Source: Enterobacteriaceae bacterium RIT714 (lineage in GTDB: Bacteria > Pseudomonadota > Gammaproteobacteria > Enterobacterales > Enterobacteriaceae). Taken from it: DNA of 64,000 nt. Where the stretch lies: assembly GCA_009668015.1 (NCBI GenBank), contig WJYB01000004.1:124001-188000 (forward strand). Reading direction: 5' to 3'. Of this stretch, positions 18,900 through 28,228 are shown in pieces (positions within the stretch are counted from its first letter, which is position 1; every line of letters starts with the position of its first letter). The notes beneath the pieces are model-generated. The model had not been told where the DNA came from and ran no database searches. It saw only the letters and a program-made list of their open reading frames with translations. The position numbers and the translations under genes were made by a program.

Positions 18900-19416
18900 A
18901 TTTCCCCTTGTTGCACTGACCGCAGGCATCACGATGCTGCTGGCGGGCTGTGGACTGACCCAGAAAGTCACGGACGGCACTGTCGCCGTGAGCAAATCAA
19001 TATTCTATAAACAGGTAAAAACCCTGCACCTGGATATTCGCGCCCGTGAAGCCATTAATAACAATGCAAGTGGCGCGGCGTTGTCCACCGTGGTGCGTAT
19101 TTATCAGCTTAAGGATCGCAAGACGTTCGACAGTACGGACTACCCGTCTCTGTTTGCCACCGACAGTCAGGCGATTAAAGCAGACCTGGTGGCAGAGAAA
19201 GACATTCGCCTGGAGCCGGGCGGGGCGGTGATGGTCGATATGCCGATGGATGAAAATGCGCAGTATGTGGCGGTGGCCGGGATGTTTATGTCACCGGATC
19301 AGGCAAACAATACCTGGCGCGTGGTACTGAGCCGGGACGATCTCGATCCGGACAGGGCACGGATCATCGACGCGGGTAACAACCGGCTGACGCTGGAGCC
19401 ACTGAAAGATGAATGA
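18874..19416 (+). CDS. tssJ: T6SS outer-membrane lipoprotein TssJ
   Basis: TssJ is anchored in the outer membrane and binds the periplasmic end of TssM. From the ATG at 18874, preceded by GGGAGA, the product is 180 residues with a lipobox LLAGC (Cys26) followed by Gly. The family pattern of a transthyretin-like sandwich is visible (STVVRIYQLKDRKTFDS, LEPGGAVMVDMPMDENAQYVAVAGMF). An upstream in-frame ATG at 18835 would add residues that hide the signal peptide and is rejected. It overlaps both tssG and tssE, so the block is tightly coupled. Confidence 0.93.
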   Translation: MKMAITTGKFPLVALTAGITMLLAGCGLTQKVTDGTVAVSKSIFYKQVKTLHLDIRAREAINNNASGAALSTVVRIYQLKDRKTFDSTDYPSLFATDSQAIKADLVAEKDIRLEPGGAVMVDMPMDENAQYVAVAGMFMSPDQANNTWRVVLSRDDLDPDRARIIDAGNNRLTLEPLKDE

Positions 19417-19861
19417 GTCGCCACGTCCGTCGCTGTATGAGTCTCTCTTTGGCAATTTCACTGGCGGCCTCGACCTGCATCAGGTCAGCGAGCAGAACCA
19501 GGTGATTTTATCGGTACTCGACAACATGCAGCGCATCCTCAACTGCCGCGCCGGTACGCTGGCGCACATTCCGGACTATGGACTGCCGGATATGACTAAA
19601 ACGCTGCAGGGCATGCCCGGCACAGCTCATGAGCTGATCGGCAAACTGTCGGCTGTTCTGCTTAAATACGAGCCAAGGCTGAAAAAAATTGACGTGGTAC
19701 TTCTGGATCAAGAGATCCCCGGTGAATTGCGCTATGCGATAGATGCCGAACTCAGGGGAATCGGGCTGGTACGCTATGGCACGGAGTTTATGCCGGAGGG
19801 GCGAGTGCTTATCAGACATATGAAAAACGAACATTATCTGGACGCACGGGCAGCGATTTAA
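19409..19861 (+). CDS. tssE: T6SS baseplate protein TssE (gp25-like)
   Basis: TssE is the gp25-like wedge component that contacts the sheath. The 150-residue sequence shows SLFGNFTGG near the N-terminus, then NMQRILNCRAGTLAHIPDYGLPDM, the usual GPW/gp25 opening. The EPR-type segment follows (LLKYEPRLKKIDVVLLD). The start overlaps the tssJ stop by 8 bases. It is the last recognisable core T6SS gene before the tRNA. Confidence 0.93.
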   Translation: MNESPRPSLYESLFGNFTGGLDLHQVSEQNQVILSVLDNMQRILNCRAGTLAHIPDYGLPDMTKTLQGMPGTAHELIGKLSAVLLKYEPRLKKIDVVLLDQEIPGELRYAIDAELRGIGLVRYGTEFMPEGRVLIRHMKNEHYLDARAAI

Positions 19862-19927
19862 CCGAATTTTTGTTCATATTGATATATTTTCCTGCCGTTT
19901 CTTTCGCAGGTAATAGGGTATTTCGGT

Positions 19928-20488
19928 ATGACAGAAAAAATAACGGATTCGCCCGTTACAGAGCATCGGATTATCACACCGGGTCAGAAGAAAGGAGATA
20001 GCGTGTCAGCCAGAGCGCGTTTTTTTAAGAAAGTACAGCAACAAACCGTCGCTTTACCTACAGACGGGTCTGTTGCAGCAGATATTCAGGCATTCTGTCA
20101 GCGGATGGCGGAATTTGCACAGCAGATACAGCAGTGGTTTGACGGAGCCGGTATTAGAGTGACGGTCGCATCAAAATATGTGCAGGACCTGAGCACAGTA
20201 GGGCATAGCCTCAATAGCGGCGCACTCCGCTACGAAATCACGACGGTCAGGCTGCAAAACGATCCCCGAAGCGTAAGCATTTTGCCTGAGCAGCTTTATC
20301 GGGGAGGTGAGAAAGGTTGTGTCACGATGACGGTCAATGCGCCTGACCGCATCCCGGTAAAACAACTTTTTTATTTATGCATGGCGCCGGAAGCGGGCTG
20401 GTTTATTCGCGGCGAGCATCAGGCGATAGTGAAAAACGTCATCATGACTGAAGACATTTTCTTTCGTGCCATTGAGAATCTGGCCTGA
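19928..20488 (+). CDS. T6SS-linked protein of unknown function at the cluster end
   Basis: This soluble 186-residue protein has no signal peptide, membrane segment or motif that I recognise. It begins 66 bases after tssE on the same strand with a similar base composition and is probably the last gene of the T6SS run. The N-terminal 30 residues look disordered (ITDSPVTEHRIITPGQKKGDS), followed by a helical stretch (DIQAFCQRMAEFAQQIQQWF) and a beta-rich half. It may be a chaperone or a regulator; position is the only guide. Confidence 0.7.
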   Translation: MTEKITDSPVTEHRIITPGQKKGDSVSARARFFKKVQQQTVALPTDGSVAADIQAFCQRMAEFAQQIQQWFDGAGIRVTVASKYVQDLSTVGHSLNSGALRYEITTVRLQNDPRSVSILPEQLYRGGEKGCVTMTVNAPDRIPVKQLFYLCMAPEAGWFIRGEHQAIVKNVIMTEDIFFRAIENLA

Positions 20489-20560
20489 AACCCGATGTAC
20501 CCGGATAAAAGCCGTTGAACATCGCAGCTCTGGTTAATGTTTTACCAAAACTCCAAAAGC

Positions 20561-20588
20561 AAAAACCCGCCTTTTTGGCGGGTTCTTT
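20561..20588 (-). terminator. Rho-independent terminator of tRNA-Phe
   Basis: An eight-pair stem (AACCCGCC at 20564-20571 with GGCGGGTT at 20577-20584) lies just past the tRNA 3' end. On the minus strand it is followed by a run of T. Confidence 0.85.
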
Positions 20589-20594
20589 AAATAG

Positions 20595-20670
20595 TGGTGC
20601 CCGGACTCGGAATCGAACCAAGGACACGGGGATTTTCAATCCCCTGCTCTACCGACTGAGCTATCCGGGC
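20595..20670 (-). tRNA. pheU: tRNA-Phe (anticodon GAA)
   Basis: This 76-base cloverleaf reads from 20670 down. It has an acceptor GCCCGGA, D-loop AGCTCAGTCGGTAGAGC, anticodon stem GGGGATTGAAAATCCCC with GAA, T-arm GGTTCGATTCC and an encoded CCA end. Its neighbours yjdC, dsbD and cutA identify it as the pheU position of E. coli. The T6SS cluster begins on its 3' side, the usual side for tRNA-associated islands. Confidence 0.98.
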
Positions 20671-20680
20671 AACGGAGCGA

Positions 20681-20709
20681 ATTAAACCTTAATCCCGTAG
20701 GATCGTCAA
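20681..20709 (-). promoter_or_regulatory. Sigma-70 promoter of tRNA-Phe
   Basis: On the minus strand TTGACG (20704-20709) and TTTAAT (20681-20686) are 17 bases apart, directly upstream of the tRNA with a short leader. Confidence 0.75.
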
Positions 20710-20840
20710 CCCTATTTAGGGAAAAGCTGTTCAACTGCTTAACTTTGCGGCAATCTGTCCGTTTGAGCGCCGAAAATGCACAAATCTTCCAGACAAAAAT
20801 GGCAAGAAATCGCAATGCTGACGGGCAGGAGGAGGGCGAT

Positions 20841-21686
20841 ATGGCGAACGACTGGCTTGAGCTACGTCAGCATGCAGATACGGGTATTGAAACGATCAAG
20901 GCGCATTTTGAGGGGCATGCCTACGATCCGCACTGGCATGACAGTTATCTGGTGGGCATTACGCTTTCCGGTACGCAGCAGTTTCATTGTCGTCGCGAAT
21001 GGCATCATAGTCGTCCGGGCGATGCTTTTCTGCTGGAGCCGGGGGAGATCCATGATGGTGATGCACCCGTAGAAGGGGGCTTTACCTATCTGACCTTTTA
21101 CCTGGATGAACAGTGGCTGACCAACACCCTGCACGGCTTGTATGAGGCCACGCCCGGGAGCTACTCACTCCATTTTGCGCAAACCCTGACGCGTGAGCCC
21201 CAGCTGGTTGGTGCTATTGGCGACACGTTTGCAGCACTCCATTCTGACGAAATGAAAATCGTGCAGCAGAGCACGATGGATCATCTTCTGGCGCAGATTA
21301 CCTCTCATTGTCACTGGCGCAAAAAGTTGCCCTCTCAGCTGCAAAGCGCCGCTGTCGCCCACCGCGCGCGCGATTATCTTTACGCACACGTGGGTGAGAA
21401 CATCGGTCTTTCCGATCTCGCACGGGAGACGGGCACCGACCGTTTTACGCTGACGCGCTGCTTTAAACGCGAGTTCCATTTGGCCCCCCACGCCTGGCTC
21501 ATCCAGCTCCGACTGGCGAAAGCGCGGCAGTTGTTGGCCCGTGGTGAGCAGCCTGTCGATGTGGCTGCGGCACTGGGATTTGCCGACCAAAGCCATCTCG
21601 GGCGTTGGTTCCAGCGCGCGTATCGTATAACCCCCGCTCATTACCGAAAGTTGTGCACAAACCTTCCAGACGTTTCCAGAAAATAA
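20841..21686 (+). CDS. AraC-family transcriptional regulator
   Basis: This 281-residue regulator has an N-terminal cupin-type sensing domain (PHWHDSYLVGITLSG, RPGDAFLLEPGEIHDG) and a C-terminal pair of AraC helix-turn-helix motifs (GLSDLARETGTDRFTLTRCFKREF and PVDVAAALGFADQSHLGRWFQ). The ATG at 20841 is chosen because GGAGGAGGG precedes it; the open frame extends upstream to 20745 without a good signal. A LysE-type exporter gene follows after 36 bases, so it very likely controls that exporter in response to an amino acid or similar ligand (inference). The pair is absent from this place in E. coli K-12. Confidence 0.88.
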   Translation: MANDWLELRQHADTGIETIKAHFEGHAYDPHWHDSYLVGITLSGTQQFHCRREWHHSRPGDAFLLEPGEIHDGDAPVEGGFTYLTFYLDEQWLTNTLHGLYEATPGSYSLHFAQTLTREPQLVGAIGDTFAALHSDEMKIVQQSTMDHLLAQITSHCHWRKKLPSQLQSAAVAHRARDYLYAHVGENIGLSDLARETGTDRFTLTRCFKREFHLAPHAWLIQLRLAKARQLLARGEQPVDVAAALGFADQSHLGRWFQRAYRITPAHYRKLCTNLPDVSRK

Positions 21687-21722
21687 CGGCACATTCAGGG
21701 CTCTGATAAGAAGGAGCCACCT

Positions 21723-22313
21723 GTGAATGTGATGCCGTTTCTGCTGTTTGCCTTTGTTGCCTCGATAACGCCGGGGCCGACCAATATCCTCGTTTTGACC
21801 AACAGTCAGCATTACGGTGTGAAGGCCACCCTTCCCCCATTGATTAGCGGCTGCGTGGCAGCGAGCGCCATTGTGCTGGTATCCGGCGCGGGAGCAGGGG
21901 AATTGTTGCGCCAGTATCCGCTTATCCGCCAGATCATGAGCTGGGCTGGAGTGTTGTGGCTAAGCTGGATGAGCTTGCAGCTTTTTAGCGCCCCGGCGGC
22001 GAATCTGACCAACGGAACGCAGCACCGTTTTACGGTTCGTGCGGCGGCTCTATTACAGGTGATTAACCCGAAAACGTGGATGATGGCGTTGGCGGTGGTG
22101 AGTTTATTTGCCCCTAAAGGCGAGCATGCCTTGCGGGAGATCGCGTTAATGGCCCTATGGTTTTTGCTTATCTCAGTGGCCTGTCTGACGTGCTGGGCAT
22201 GGTTGGGAAGCGCGGTTAACCGCGTGTTTCGCACCACCGTGGCGATGGTGCGCTTTCAGCGGGTGATGGCGCTGTGTCTGTTTGCCTCTGCCTGGGCAGG
22301 CATGCTGGCCTAA
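21723..22313 (+). CDS. LysE/RhtB-family amino-acid exporter
   Basis: This 196-residue membrane protein has five to six hydrophobic segments and the LysE opening signature ([18 protein letters not shown]). The family exports amino acids or their analogues; the substrate is unknown here. A GTG start at 21723 is supported by AAGGAG six bases upstream; an in-frame ATG at 21732 is the alternative. It is probably co-transcribed with the AraC-type gene. It converges with yjdC, and the two stops overlap by four bases. Confidence 0.88.
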   Translation: MNVMPFLLFAFVASITPGPTNILVLTNSQHYGVKATLPPLISGCVAASAIVLVSGAGAGELLRQYPLIRQIMSWAGVLWLSWMSLQLFSAPAANLTNGTQHRFTVRAAALLQVINPKTWMMALAVVSLFAPKGEHALREIALMALWFLLISVACLTCWAWLGSAVNRVFRTTVAMVRFQRVMALCLFASAWAGMLA

Positions 22314-22885
22314 GTGAGCGCTCCGCCCATGCGGCACTGGGCAAAACGCAGAATATCTTCTGCCAGCCGATGCGCCGTCTCGACGTCAGTAAGGCTACGA
22401 TTAACCAGCATGCGGCTCAGACACCCCTCCAGCACCAGCTCCATTTGTTTGGCGACCATCGCAGGATCGTCCACTTCGAGCGTCGTGAGCAGCTCGTGAG
22501 TAAAGTCGTGAGCCGCGCGTTTTTGCTGTTCTGCCAGTTGGTGAATAGGGTGACCAGGATCCGGATAGAAAGTACAGGCGGCGATAAACAGGCACCCTGG
22601 ATAGCGTTTGTTGCGCACGCAATCCGCCAGCGCCGTATAGCGCGCCAGTAATTTTTGTTCTGCCGACAGATCTTCATTCAGTATTAACTGCCTGCGCCAG
22701 ATATCCACCTGCTGGCTGAGATAGCGGAGCGCATCGTAGAGCAGAGCTTCTTTATCGGGCCAGAAGCGGCGCAGTTCATCCAGAGGATAATTGACGCGTT
22801 CGGCCACCATCTCAAGCGTGGTGCTGGCGATCCCTTGAATCTCAAGTAATTGTAGGGCTTGTCCCAGTACGTCTTCACGTTGCAC
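22310..22885 (-). CDS. yjdC: TetR-like regulator YjdC
   Basis: This 191-residue protein is very close in recalled sequence to E. coli YjdC. It has an N-terminal helix-turn-helix ([25 protein letters not shown]) and a ligand-type C-terminal domain with [21 protein letters not shown]. It lies 47 bases downstream of dsbD on the same strand, as in E. coli, so it is likely co-transcribed with cutA and dsbD. Its targets are not known to me. Confidence 0.92.
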   Translation of the reverse strand: MQREDVLGQALQLLEIQGIASTTLEMVAERVNYPLDELRRFWPDKEALLYDALRYLSQQVDIWRRQLILNEDLSAEQKLLARYTALADCVRNKRYPGCLFIAACTFYPDPGHPIHQLAEQQKRAAHDFTHELLTTLEVDDPAMVAKQMELVLEGCLSRMLVNRSLTDVETAHRLAEDILRFAQCRMGGALT

Positions 22886-22932
22886 GGTTTTCTCCTCCCA
22901 ATGCTAACGGTTTCTCCCGTTAACAGTGTCGT

Positions 22933-24630
22933 TTACGGTTGGCGATCGCGCAAATGTGCGCTGAACGCTGCCGCATCCATAAATCCAGTCACGCGTGCCG
23001 CCGGTTGTTCCTCGCCCTGTTCGTTAAAGAACAGGATCGTCGGCAGCCCCAACACGTTGAGTTGCTTCAGTAAAGCCTTATCCTGGGCGTTATTGGCTGT
23101 CACATTAGCCTGCAGCAGAACGGTATTTTTCAGCGCGTTTTGCACCTGCGGATCGCTAAAGGTATATTTTTCGAACTCTTTACATGCCACACACCAGTCG
23201 GCGTAAAGGTCGAGCATCACGGGTTTTCCTTTGGCCTGCGCCAGCGCGGTATTCAGCTCATCAACGTTGCTGATGTGAGTGAAGTTAAGATGCGCCTGAG
23301 TTTGCGCGCTTGTGGACCCAAAGGCCCAGTCCTGAAGCGGACGCACGCTTATCAGCGCGGCAGCCAGCAGGATGATTTGAAGCAACCGCATCCAGGGTTT
23401 TTTCGCCTGCAGACTAGTGATAAACGCCCAGCCAAAGAACGCCACCGCAAGCATCGCCCACAAGCGAACGCCCCAGACATCGCCTGTTACGCGCTCCAGC
23501 AAGAAGACCGGCAGCGCCAGAATCACGAAGCCAAAGGCCGTCTTCACTTGCGCCATCCACGGGCCGCTTTTCGGCAGCAGGCGATTGCCAAAGACCGTCA
23601 CCAGGATCAGCGGCAGACCCATGCCCAGCGCATAAAGGTAGAGCGTACCGCCGCCGAACCACATATTGCCGCTCTGCGCGATGTAGAGCAGGATCGCGCT
23701 CAGCGGCGCGGTGGTGCAAGGTGAGCAAATCAGCCCGGCAATGGCGCCCATCACAAAAACGCCACCCGCAGAACCGCCTTGTTGCCGGTTACTCATCAGC
23801 GTTAAACGTGTTTGCAGGGACGACGGCAGCTGCAGAGTAAAGAGCCCAAACATCGACAGAGCCAGCAGCGTGAAGACTATCGACAGGCCGATGAGCACGT
23901 AAGGATGCTGGAGCGCAGCCTGAAACTGTAGCCCGGCGGCGGCAACCACCAGGCCCAGCGCCGTATAGGTCAGCGCCATCCCCTGCACATAGATAAACGC
24001 CAACAGCAGCGCGCGAGTCGTCGATAGACGTTGTTGACCGCCCAGCACGATACCCGAGATCAGCGGATACATCGGTAATACGCACGGCGTGAAGGCGATG
24101 CCGATGCCGATCAGCAAAGCCCAGAGCGCAGAGAAGGGGAGCCTGGTGCTCTCTTCGCCACTTTTTCCAGCTGGAGCAGGAGAAACGGCCGGTTGAGCTG
24201 CCGCTTTTACCTCACTCAGCGGCACTATTTTGGTTTCAGGTGGATAGCAGAAACCTGCATCAGCACAGCCCTGATAGGTCACTGTGAGCGTCGCGCCGGG
24301 GCTTGCCTGATTCACCGTAACCGGCACGTTCAACTGCTGGCGATAAATTTCGCTTTTGCCATAAAACTCGTCTTCATGCCACTCACCAGCGGGCAACTGT
24401 GGCTCACCGATTTGCGCGTTTGCGGGCGTGATGCTGACCTGCTTGCGATAAAGGTAATAGCCGTCTTTGACCTGCCAGCTCAGATTGAGATCGTGCTGAT
24501 TTTGCTGGAAGTCGAAGACAAACGCCTGGTCAGCGGGAATGAAATTCGAGCGGCCGGGCGCGTCAAATAACCCGGCAAATGCTGATATGCTGCACAGCAG
24601 AAGAATCAGTGTAAGGAAGCGTTGAGCCAT
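22933..24630 (-). CDS. dsbD: Thiol:disulfide interchange protein DsbD
   Basis: DsbD carries electrons from cytoplasmic thioredoxin across the inner membrane to DsbC, DsbG and CcmG. The 565-residue precursor has a 19-residue signal peptide. The N-terminal domain pair Cys122/Cys128 ([11 protein letters not shown]) equals mature Cys103/Cys109. Eight membrane segments follow, including [10 protein letters not shown] and [10 protein letters not shown] with the two membrane cysteines. A thioredoxin-like C-terminal domain has [12 protein letters not shown]. All six redox cysteines are present. The start overlaps cutA by 25 bases. Confidence 0.97.
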   Translation of the reverse strand: MAQRFLTLILLLCSISAFAGLFDAPGRSNFIPADQAFVFDFQQNQHDLNLSWQVKDGYYLYRKQVSITPANAQIGEPQLPAGEWHEDEFYGKSEIYRQQLNVPVTVNQASPGATLTVTYQGCADAGFCYPPETKIVPLSEVKAAAQPAVSPAPAGKSGEESTRLPFSALWALLIGIGIAFTPCVLPMYPLISGIVLGGQQRLSTTRALLLAFIYVQGMALTYTALGLVVAAAGLQFQAALQHPYVLIGLSIVFTLLALSMFGLFTLQLPSSLQTRLTLMSNRQQGGSAGGVFVMGAIAGLICSPCTTAPLSAILLYIAQSGNMWFGGGTLYLYALGMGLPLILVTVFGNRLLPKSGPWMAQVKTAFGFVILALPVFLLERVTGDVWGVRLWAMLAVAFFGWAFITSLQAKKPWMRLLQIILLAAALISVRPLQDWAFGSTSAQTQAHLNFTHISNVDELNTALAQAKGKPVMLDLYADWCVACKEFEKYTFSDPQVQNALKNTVLLQANVTANNAQDKALLKQLNVLGLPTILFFNEQGEEQPAARVTGFMDAAAFSAHLRDRQP

Positions 24631-24929
24631 GAGAGATAATCGTTATCGCCGTGGAGGACTGGCATAACCAGTAGTTCCGGGGTCTGGTAAGGGTGATGAG
24701 ATTTGAGGCAGTCGAGCAGCGCTTGTTGATGTGCCACGTTGGTTTTCAGCAGCATTTGCACTTCGTACTCCTGTTCCAGCTTGCCTTCCCAGTAATAGAG
24801 GGACGTCGCGCCGGGAAGGAGGGTCACGCAGGCTGCGAGCTTTTCTGCCAGCACTTTGGCGGCCAGCTCCTGGGCGGTGGCTTCATCGGGGGCGGTACAG
24901 AGTACAACAACAGCGTCAGGCGTGTTCAC
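24606..24929 (-). CDS. cutA: Divalent-cation tolerance protein CutA
   Basis: CutA is a small trimeric protein linked to copper and other divalent-metal tolerance. The 107-residue sequence carries the family features [36 protein letters not shown] and [11 protein letters not shown]. It lies between dcuA and dsbD and overlaps the start of dsbD, as in E. coli. Confidence 0.95.
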   Translation of the reverse strand: MNTPDAVVVLCTAPDEATAQELAAKVLAEKLAACVTLLPGATSLYYWEGKLEQEYEVQMLLKTNVAHQQALLDCLKSHHPYQTPELLVMPVLHGDNDYLSWLNASLH

Positions 24930-24991
24930 AAGTCGACCTCCTCATCGCGAAAAAATCACTATATCACGCTGGGCCGGAGGCGATTAATGAA

Positions 24992-25012
24992 TCGGGCCGC
25001 TAAGCGGCCCGA
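24992..25012 (-). terminator. Possible terminator after dcuA
   Basis: A perfect nine-pair stem (TCGGGCCGC / GCGGCCCGA, loop TAA) sits between dcuA and cutA. The T-run on the minus strand is weak, so termination may be partial. Confidence 0.5.
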
Positions 25013-25040
25013 CTTTAACTAATTTTACACCGGAGGCGGA

Positions 25041-26342
25041 TCAGAGAATCACGCTGCCGATCAGGAAACCGAAGCACACGGCAAAGACCACGCCCATCGT
25101 GCCTGGGATAAAGAATGGATGGTTAAAGACGAAACGCCCGATGCGCGTAGTCCCGGTATCGTCCATCTGTACCGCCGCGACCAGCGTCGGGTAGGTAGGC
25201 AGAATGAACAGGCCGGAAACGGCGGCAAACGAGGCGACCGCTGTCAGCGGCGACACGTTCAGCGCCAGCGCCATTGGCATCAGCGCTTTGGCGGTCGCGG
25301 CCTGAGAATACAGCAGCGCAGAGGCAACGAAGAAGATCACCGCCAGCAGCCACGGATGCCCCTGAATGACCGTGCCCGCCGTCTCTTTAATCCAGTCGAT
25401 GTTGTGAGACACGAAGGTATCGCCGAGCCACGCCACGCCGAGGATACAGATACAGGCGCTCATTCCCGCTTTAAAGGTACTGGAGCTCAGAATGCTGTCC
25501 GTTTCCACGCCGCAAAGCGTTGTGGTCAGCGTCGCGACACTCAGCATAATAATCAGGATGGCGTTGGTGGTGTTCATGAGCGGCGTCGCTACCAGGCCCA
25601 GGCTTGGGCTGTTAACGATGGCATAAATCACCACGCAGATTACGCCCAACAGGAACAGCAGCACTGACAGTTTGGCACGCGGTTTGATCTCAATTTTGTT
25701 TTCACCGCGCAGCTCGATCAAGCCCTCTTCCAGACGCTTCAGATACACCGGATCGTCGGAAAGTTTGGAGTTAAACAGCATGGTGACCAGGAAGGACATC
25801 AGCAGAACGGCCAGCAGCGTTGAAGGAATCACCACCGACAGCAAATGAATGTAGCTGACGCCGTGGCCTTCCATGACGGATGACATGTAAACCACTGCGG
25901 CAGAAATCGGCGAGGCGGTAATGGCAATCTGGGCGGAGACGACGGCGGTCGACAGCGGGCGGCACGGTTTGATGCCTTGCTCTTTCGCCACTTCAGCTAT
26001 CACCGGCAGCGTTGCCAGGGAGATGTTGCCCGTACCGGCAAAAATGGTCAGGAAATAGGTGACAACAGGCGCGAGAATGGTGATGTACTTAGGGTTTTTG
26101 CGCAGCAGCTTTTCAGTTTGATGAACCAGATAATCCAGGCCGCCCGCGATCTGCATCGCTGAGATCGCCGCAATAACCGCCATGATGATGGAGATAACGT
26201 CAAACGGGATTTTACCCGGTGCGACACCGATGGCTGCCAGTACCAGCACGCCCAACCCACCGGCATAGCCGATACCAATCCCCCCTAGCCTGGCGCCGAG
26301 AAAAATCGCCGCTAAAACGATAATCAGCTCAATGACAATCAT
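25041..26342 (-). CDS. dcuA: Anaerobic C4-dicarboxylate transporter DcuA
   Basis: DcuA exchanges aspartate, fumarate or malate for succinate across the inner membrane. The 433-residue protein is almost entirely hydrophobic, with about ten to twelve membrane segments, and it matches E. coli DcuA in length and order (RLGGIGIGYAGGLGVLVLAA, PLSTAVVSAQIAITASPISAAVVY). It lies 115 bases downstream of aspA, behind a hairpin that probably lets some transcripts through. Together with AspA it feeds fumarate to the reductase encoded by frdABCD in this same window. Confidence 0.97.
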   Translation of the reverse strand: MIVIELIIVLAAIFLGARLGGIGIGYAGGLGVLVLAAIGVAPGKIPFDVISIIMAVIAAISAMQIAGGLDYLVHQTEKLLRKNPKYITILAPVVTYFLTIFAGTGNISLATLPVIAEVAKEQGIKPCRPLSTAVVSAQIAITASPISAAVVYMSSVMEGHGVSYIHLLSVVIPSTLLAVLLMSFLVTMLFNSKLSDDPVYLKRLEEGLIELRGENKIEIKPRAKLSVLLFLLGVICVVIYAIVNSPSLGLVATPLMNTTNAILIIMLSVATLTTTLCGVETDSILSSSTFKAGMSACICILGVAWLGDTFVSHNIDWIKETAGTVIQGHPWLLAVIFFVASALLYSQAATAKALMPMALALNVSPLTAVASFAAVSGLFILPTYPTLVAAVQMDDTGTTRIGRFVFNHPFFIPGTMGVVFAVCFGFLIGSVIL

Positions 26343-26409
26343 AATCGCTTCCTTGAATGTTAGATGTTGGATACATAAATGTTATTTTTGTGATGTCCTA
26401 TAAAAGCAA

Positions 26410-26437
26410 AAAGGCACGTCACAAGTGACGTGCCTTT
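26410..26437 (-). terminator. Terminator after aspA
   Basis: A 13-pair perfect inverted repeat (AAAGGCACGTCAC / GTGACGTGCCTTT) is followed on the minus strand by TTTGCTTTT. Read-through would give an aspA-dcuA transcript. Confidence 0.85.
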
Positions 26438-26457
26438 CGGAAGTTTAACCGGAACTG

Positions 26458-27894
26458 TTATTGTTCGCTTTCATCGGTATAACGTTTCGCTTTGTAGGCC
26501 GGGTGCATCAGGTTTTGCGCCGAGAAGATATCATCCAGCTCCGCTTCTGTCAGCAGTCCACGCTCAAGCACGACTTCACGCACGCTCTTACCGGTTTCGG
26601 CGCAAATCTTCCCGACGATATCGCCGTTGTGGTGGCCGATGAATGGGTTCAGATAGGTGACGATACCGATAGAGTTGTAGACGAAGCTTTCACACACGGC
26701 TTTGTTTGCCGTGATGCCGTTAATGCATTTTTCCAGCAGGTTGTAGCAGGCGTTGGTCAGAATGTGGATAGACTCGAACATCGCCTGACCGATGACCGGC
26801 TCCATGACGTTCAACTGCAGCTGACCTGCTTCAGAAGCCATCGTCACGGTGATGTCGTTACCGATGACTTTGAAGCACACCTGGTTTACCACTTCTGGCA
26901 CAACCGGGTTCACTTTGGCTGGCATGATGGAAGAACCAGCCTGCAGCTCTGGCAGATTGATTTCGTTCAGGCCGGCACGCGGACCGGAAGAGAGTAAACG
27001 CAGGTCGTTACAGATTTTGGAGAGTTTCACCGCCAGACGTTTCAGCGCGCTGTGTACCATCACATAGGCGCCGCAGTCGGAGGTGGCTTCAATCAGGTCT
27101 TCTGCCGGAACGACGGCCAGGTTGGAGACTTCGGCCAGTTTCTGCACGGCCAGTTGCTGATAGCCGTCCGGGGTGTTCAGGCGAGTACCAATGGCGGTCG
27201 CACCGAGATTCACTTCCAGCAGCAGCTCGGAGGTGCGCAGGATGTTGCGGGTCTCTTCGTTCAGCAGAACGTTAAAGGCGTGGAATTCCTGGCCGAGCGT
27301 CATCGGCACGGCGTCCTGCAACTGGGTACGACCCATCTTCAGGATGTCCTGGAATTCAACCGCTTTACGCTGGAAGCCATCGCCCAGCTGGTTAATCGCG
27401 TCGATCAGTTTCACTACAGAGGCGTAAACGGCGATACGGAAACCGGTCGGATAGGCGTCGTTAGTAGACTGGCACTTGTTAACGTGGTCGTTCGGGTTGA
27501 GGTACTGGTACTCACCTTTCTGGTGGCCCATCAGTTCAAGCCCGATGTTTGCCAGCACTTCGTTGGTATTCATGTTCACGGAGGTACCCGCGCCGCCCTG
27601 ATAGACGTCAACCGGGAACTGATCCATGCATTTGCCGTTGTTCAGCACTTCATCGCATGCAGCGATGATGGCGTTCGCAGCGCTTTTCGGAATGGTTTGC
27701 AGCTCTTTATTTGCCAGTGCTGCGGCTTTTTTTACCATCACCATGCCACGCACAAACTCAGGGATGTCACTGATTTTGTTGTTGCTGATGTAGAAGTTTT
27801 CAATCGCTCTCAGAGTGTGAATACCGTAGTAGGCATCCGCTGGAACTTCCCTGGTACCCAACAAATCTTCTTCGATACGAATGTTGTTTAACAT
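26458..27894 (-). CDS. aspA: Aspartate ammonia-lyase (aspartase)
   Basis: This enzyme converts L-aspartate to fumarate and ammonia. The 478-residue protein has the fumarase/aspartase signature [11 protein letters not shown], whose flexible loop carries the catalytic serine. It also has substrate-binding segments [10 protein letters not shown] and [12 protein letters not shown]. Length equals E. coli AspA. The product fumarate serves as the electron acceptor for FrdABCD under anaerobic growth. A CRP-like site lies about 190 bases upstream. Confidence 0.97.
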   Translation of the reverse strand: MLNNIRIEEDLLGTREVPADAYYGIHTLRAIENFYISNNKISDIPEFVRGMVMVKKAAALANKELQTIPKSAANAIIAACDEVLNNGKCMDQFPVDVYQGGAGTSVNMNTNEVLANIGLELMGHQKGEYQYLNPNDHVNKCQSTNDAYPTGFRIAVYASVVKLIDAINQLGDGFQRKAVEFQDILKMGRTQLQDAVPMTLGQEFHAFNVLLNEETRNILRTSELLLEVNLGATAIGTRLNTPDGYQQLAVQKLAEVSNLAVVPAEDLIEATSDCGAYVMVHSALKRLAVKLSKICNDLRLLSSGPRAGLNEINLPELQAGSSIMPAKVNPVVPEVVNQVCFKVIGNDITVTMASEAGQLQLNVMEPVIGQAMFESIHILTNACYNLLEKCINGITANKAVCESFVYNSIGIVTYLNPFIGHHNGDIVGKICAETGKSVREVVLERGLLTEAELDDIFSAQNLMHPAYKAKRYTDESEQ

Positions 27895-28080
27895 GTGAAC
27901 CTTCTTTTAAAGCAGCCGATGGATTGTACTAAACACACAGTAGATATGTGGTTTTCAATATTTGCTGACCGACGATTATTCCCTCAATCAGCCAGATACC
28001 CGAGATCATATGCTGATGATAGCGAATTGCCGTAATCTGGATCACTTATTATCACCCTCATCACATGATAATTATTAATC

Positions 28081-28096
28081 TGTGAAATGAATCACC
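28081..28096. promoter_or_regulatory. CRP-like operator between aspA and fxsA
   Basis: TGTGA-AATGAA-TCACC matches the CRP consensus at nine of ten key positions. It sits in the 334-base divergent gap between aspA and fxsA (27,895-28,228). E. coli aspA is known to respond to CRP. I see no convincing FNR box in the same gap. Confidence 0.45.
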
Positions 28097-28228
28097 GCTT
28101 GAATGTTTCCAGAAAAAATATCCGTGCAAACCGATTGAAATTTGGCTAATCGTCACCACTTCAGAAAGACGCGACTCGCAAATACATTCAGACAGAGGCC
28201 AGAGGCGTCTGCCACACAGGAGAAACCA

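Noticed and set aside
27052..27891. 279-codon plus-strand frame opposite aspA
   Set aside because: It is fully antisense to a conserved gene, and its composition follows aspA third-position bias.
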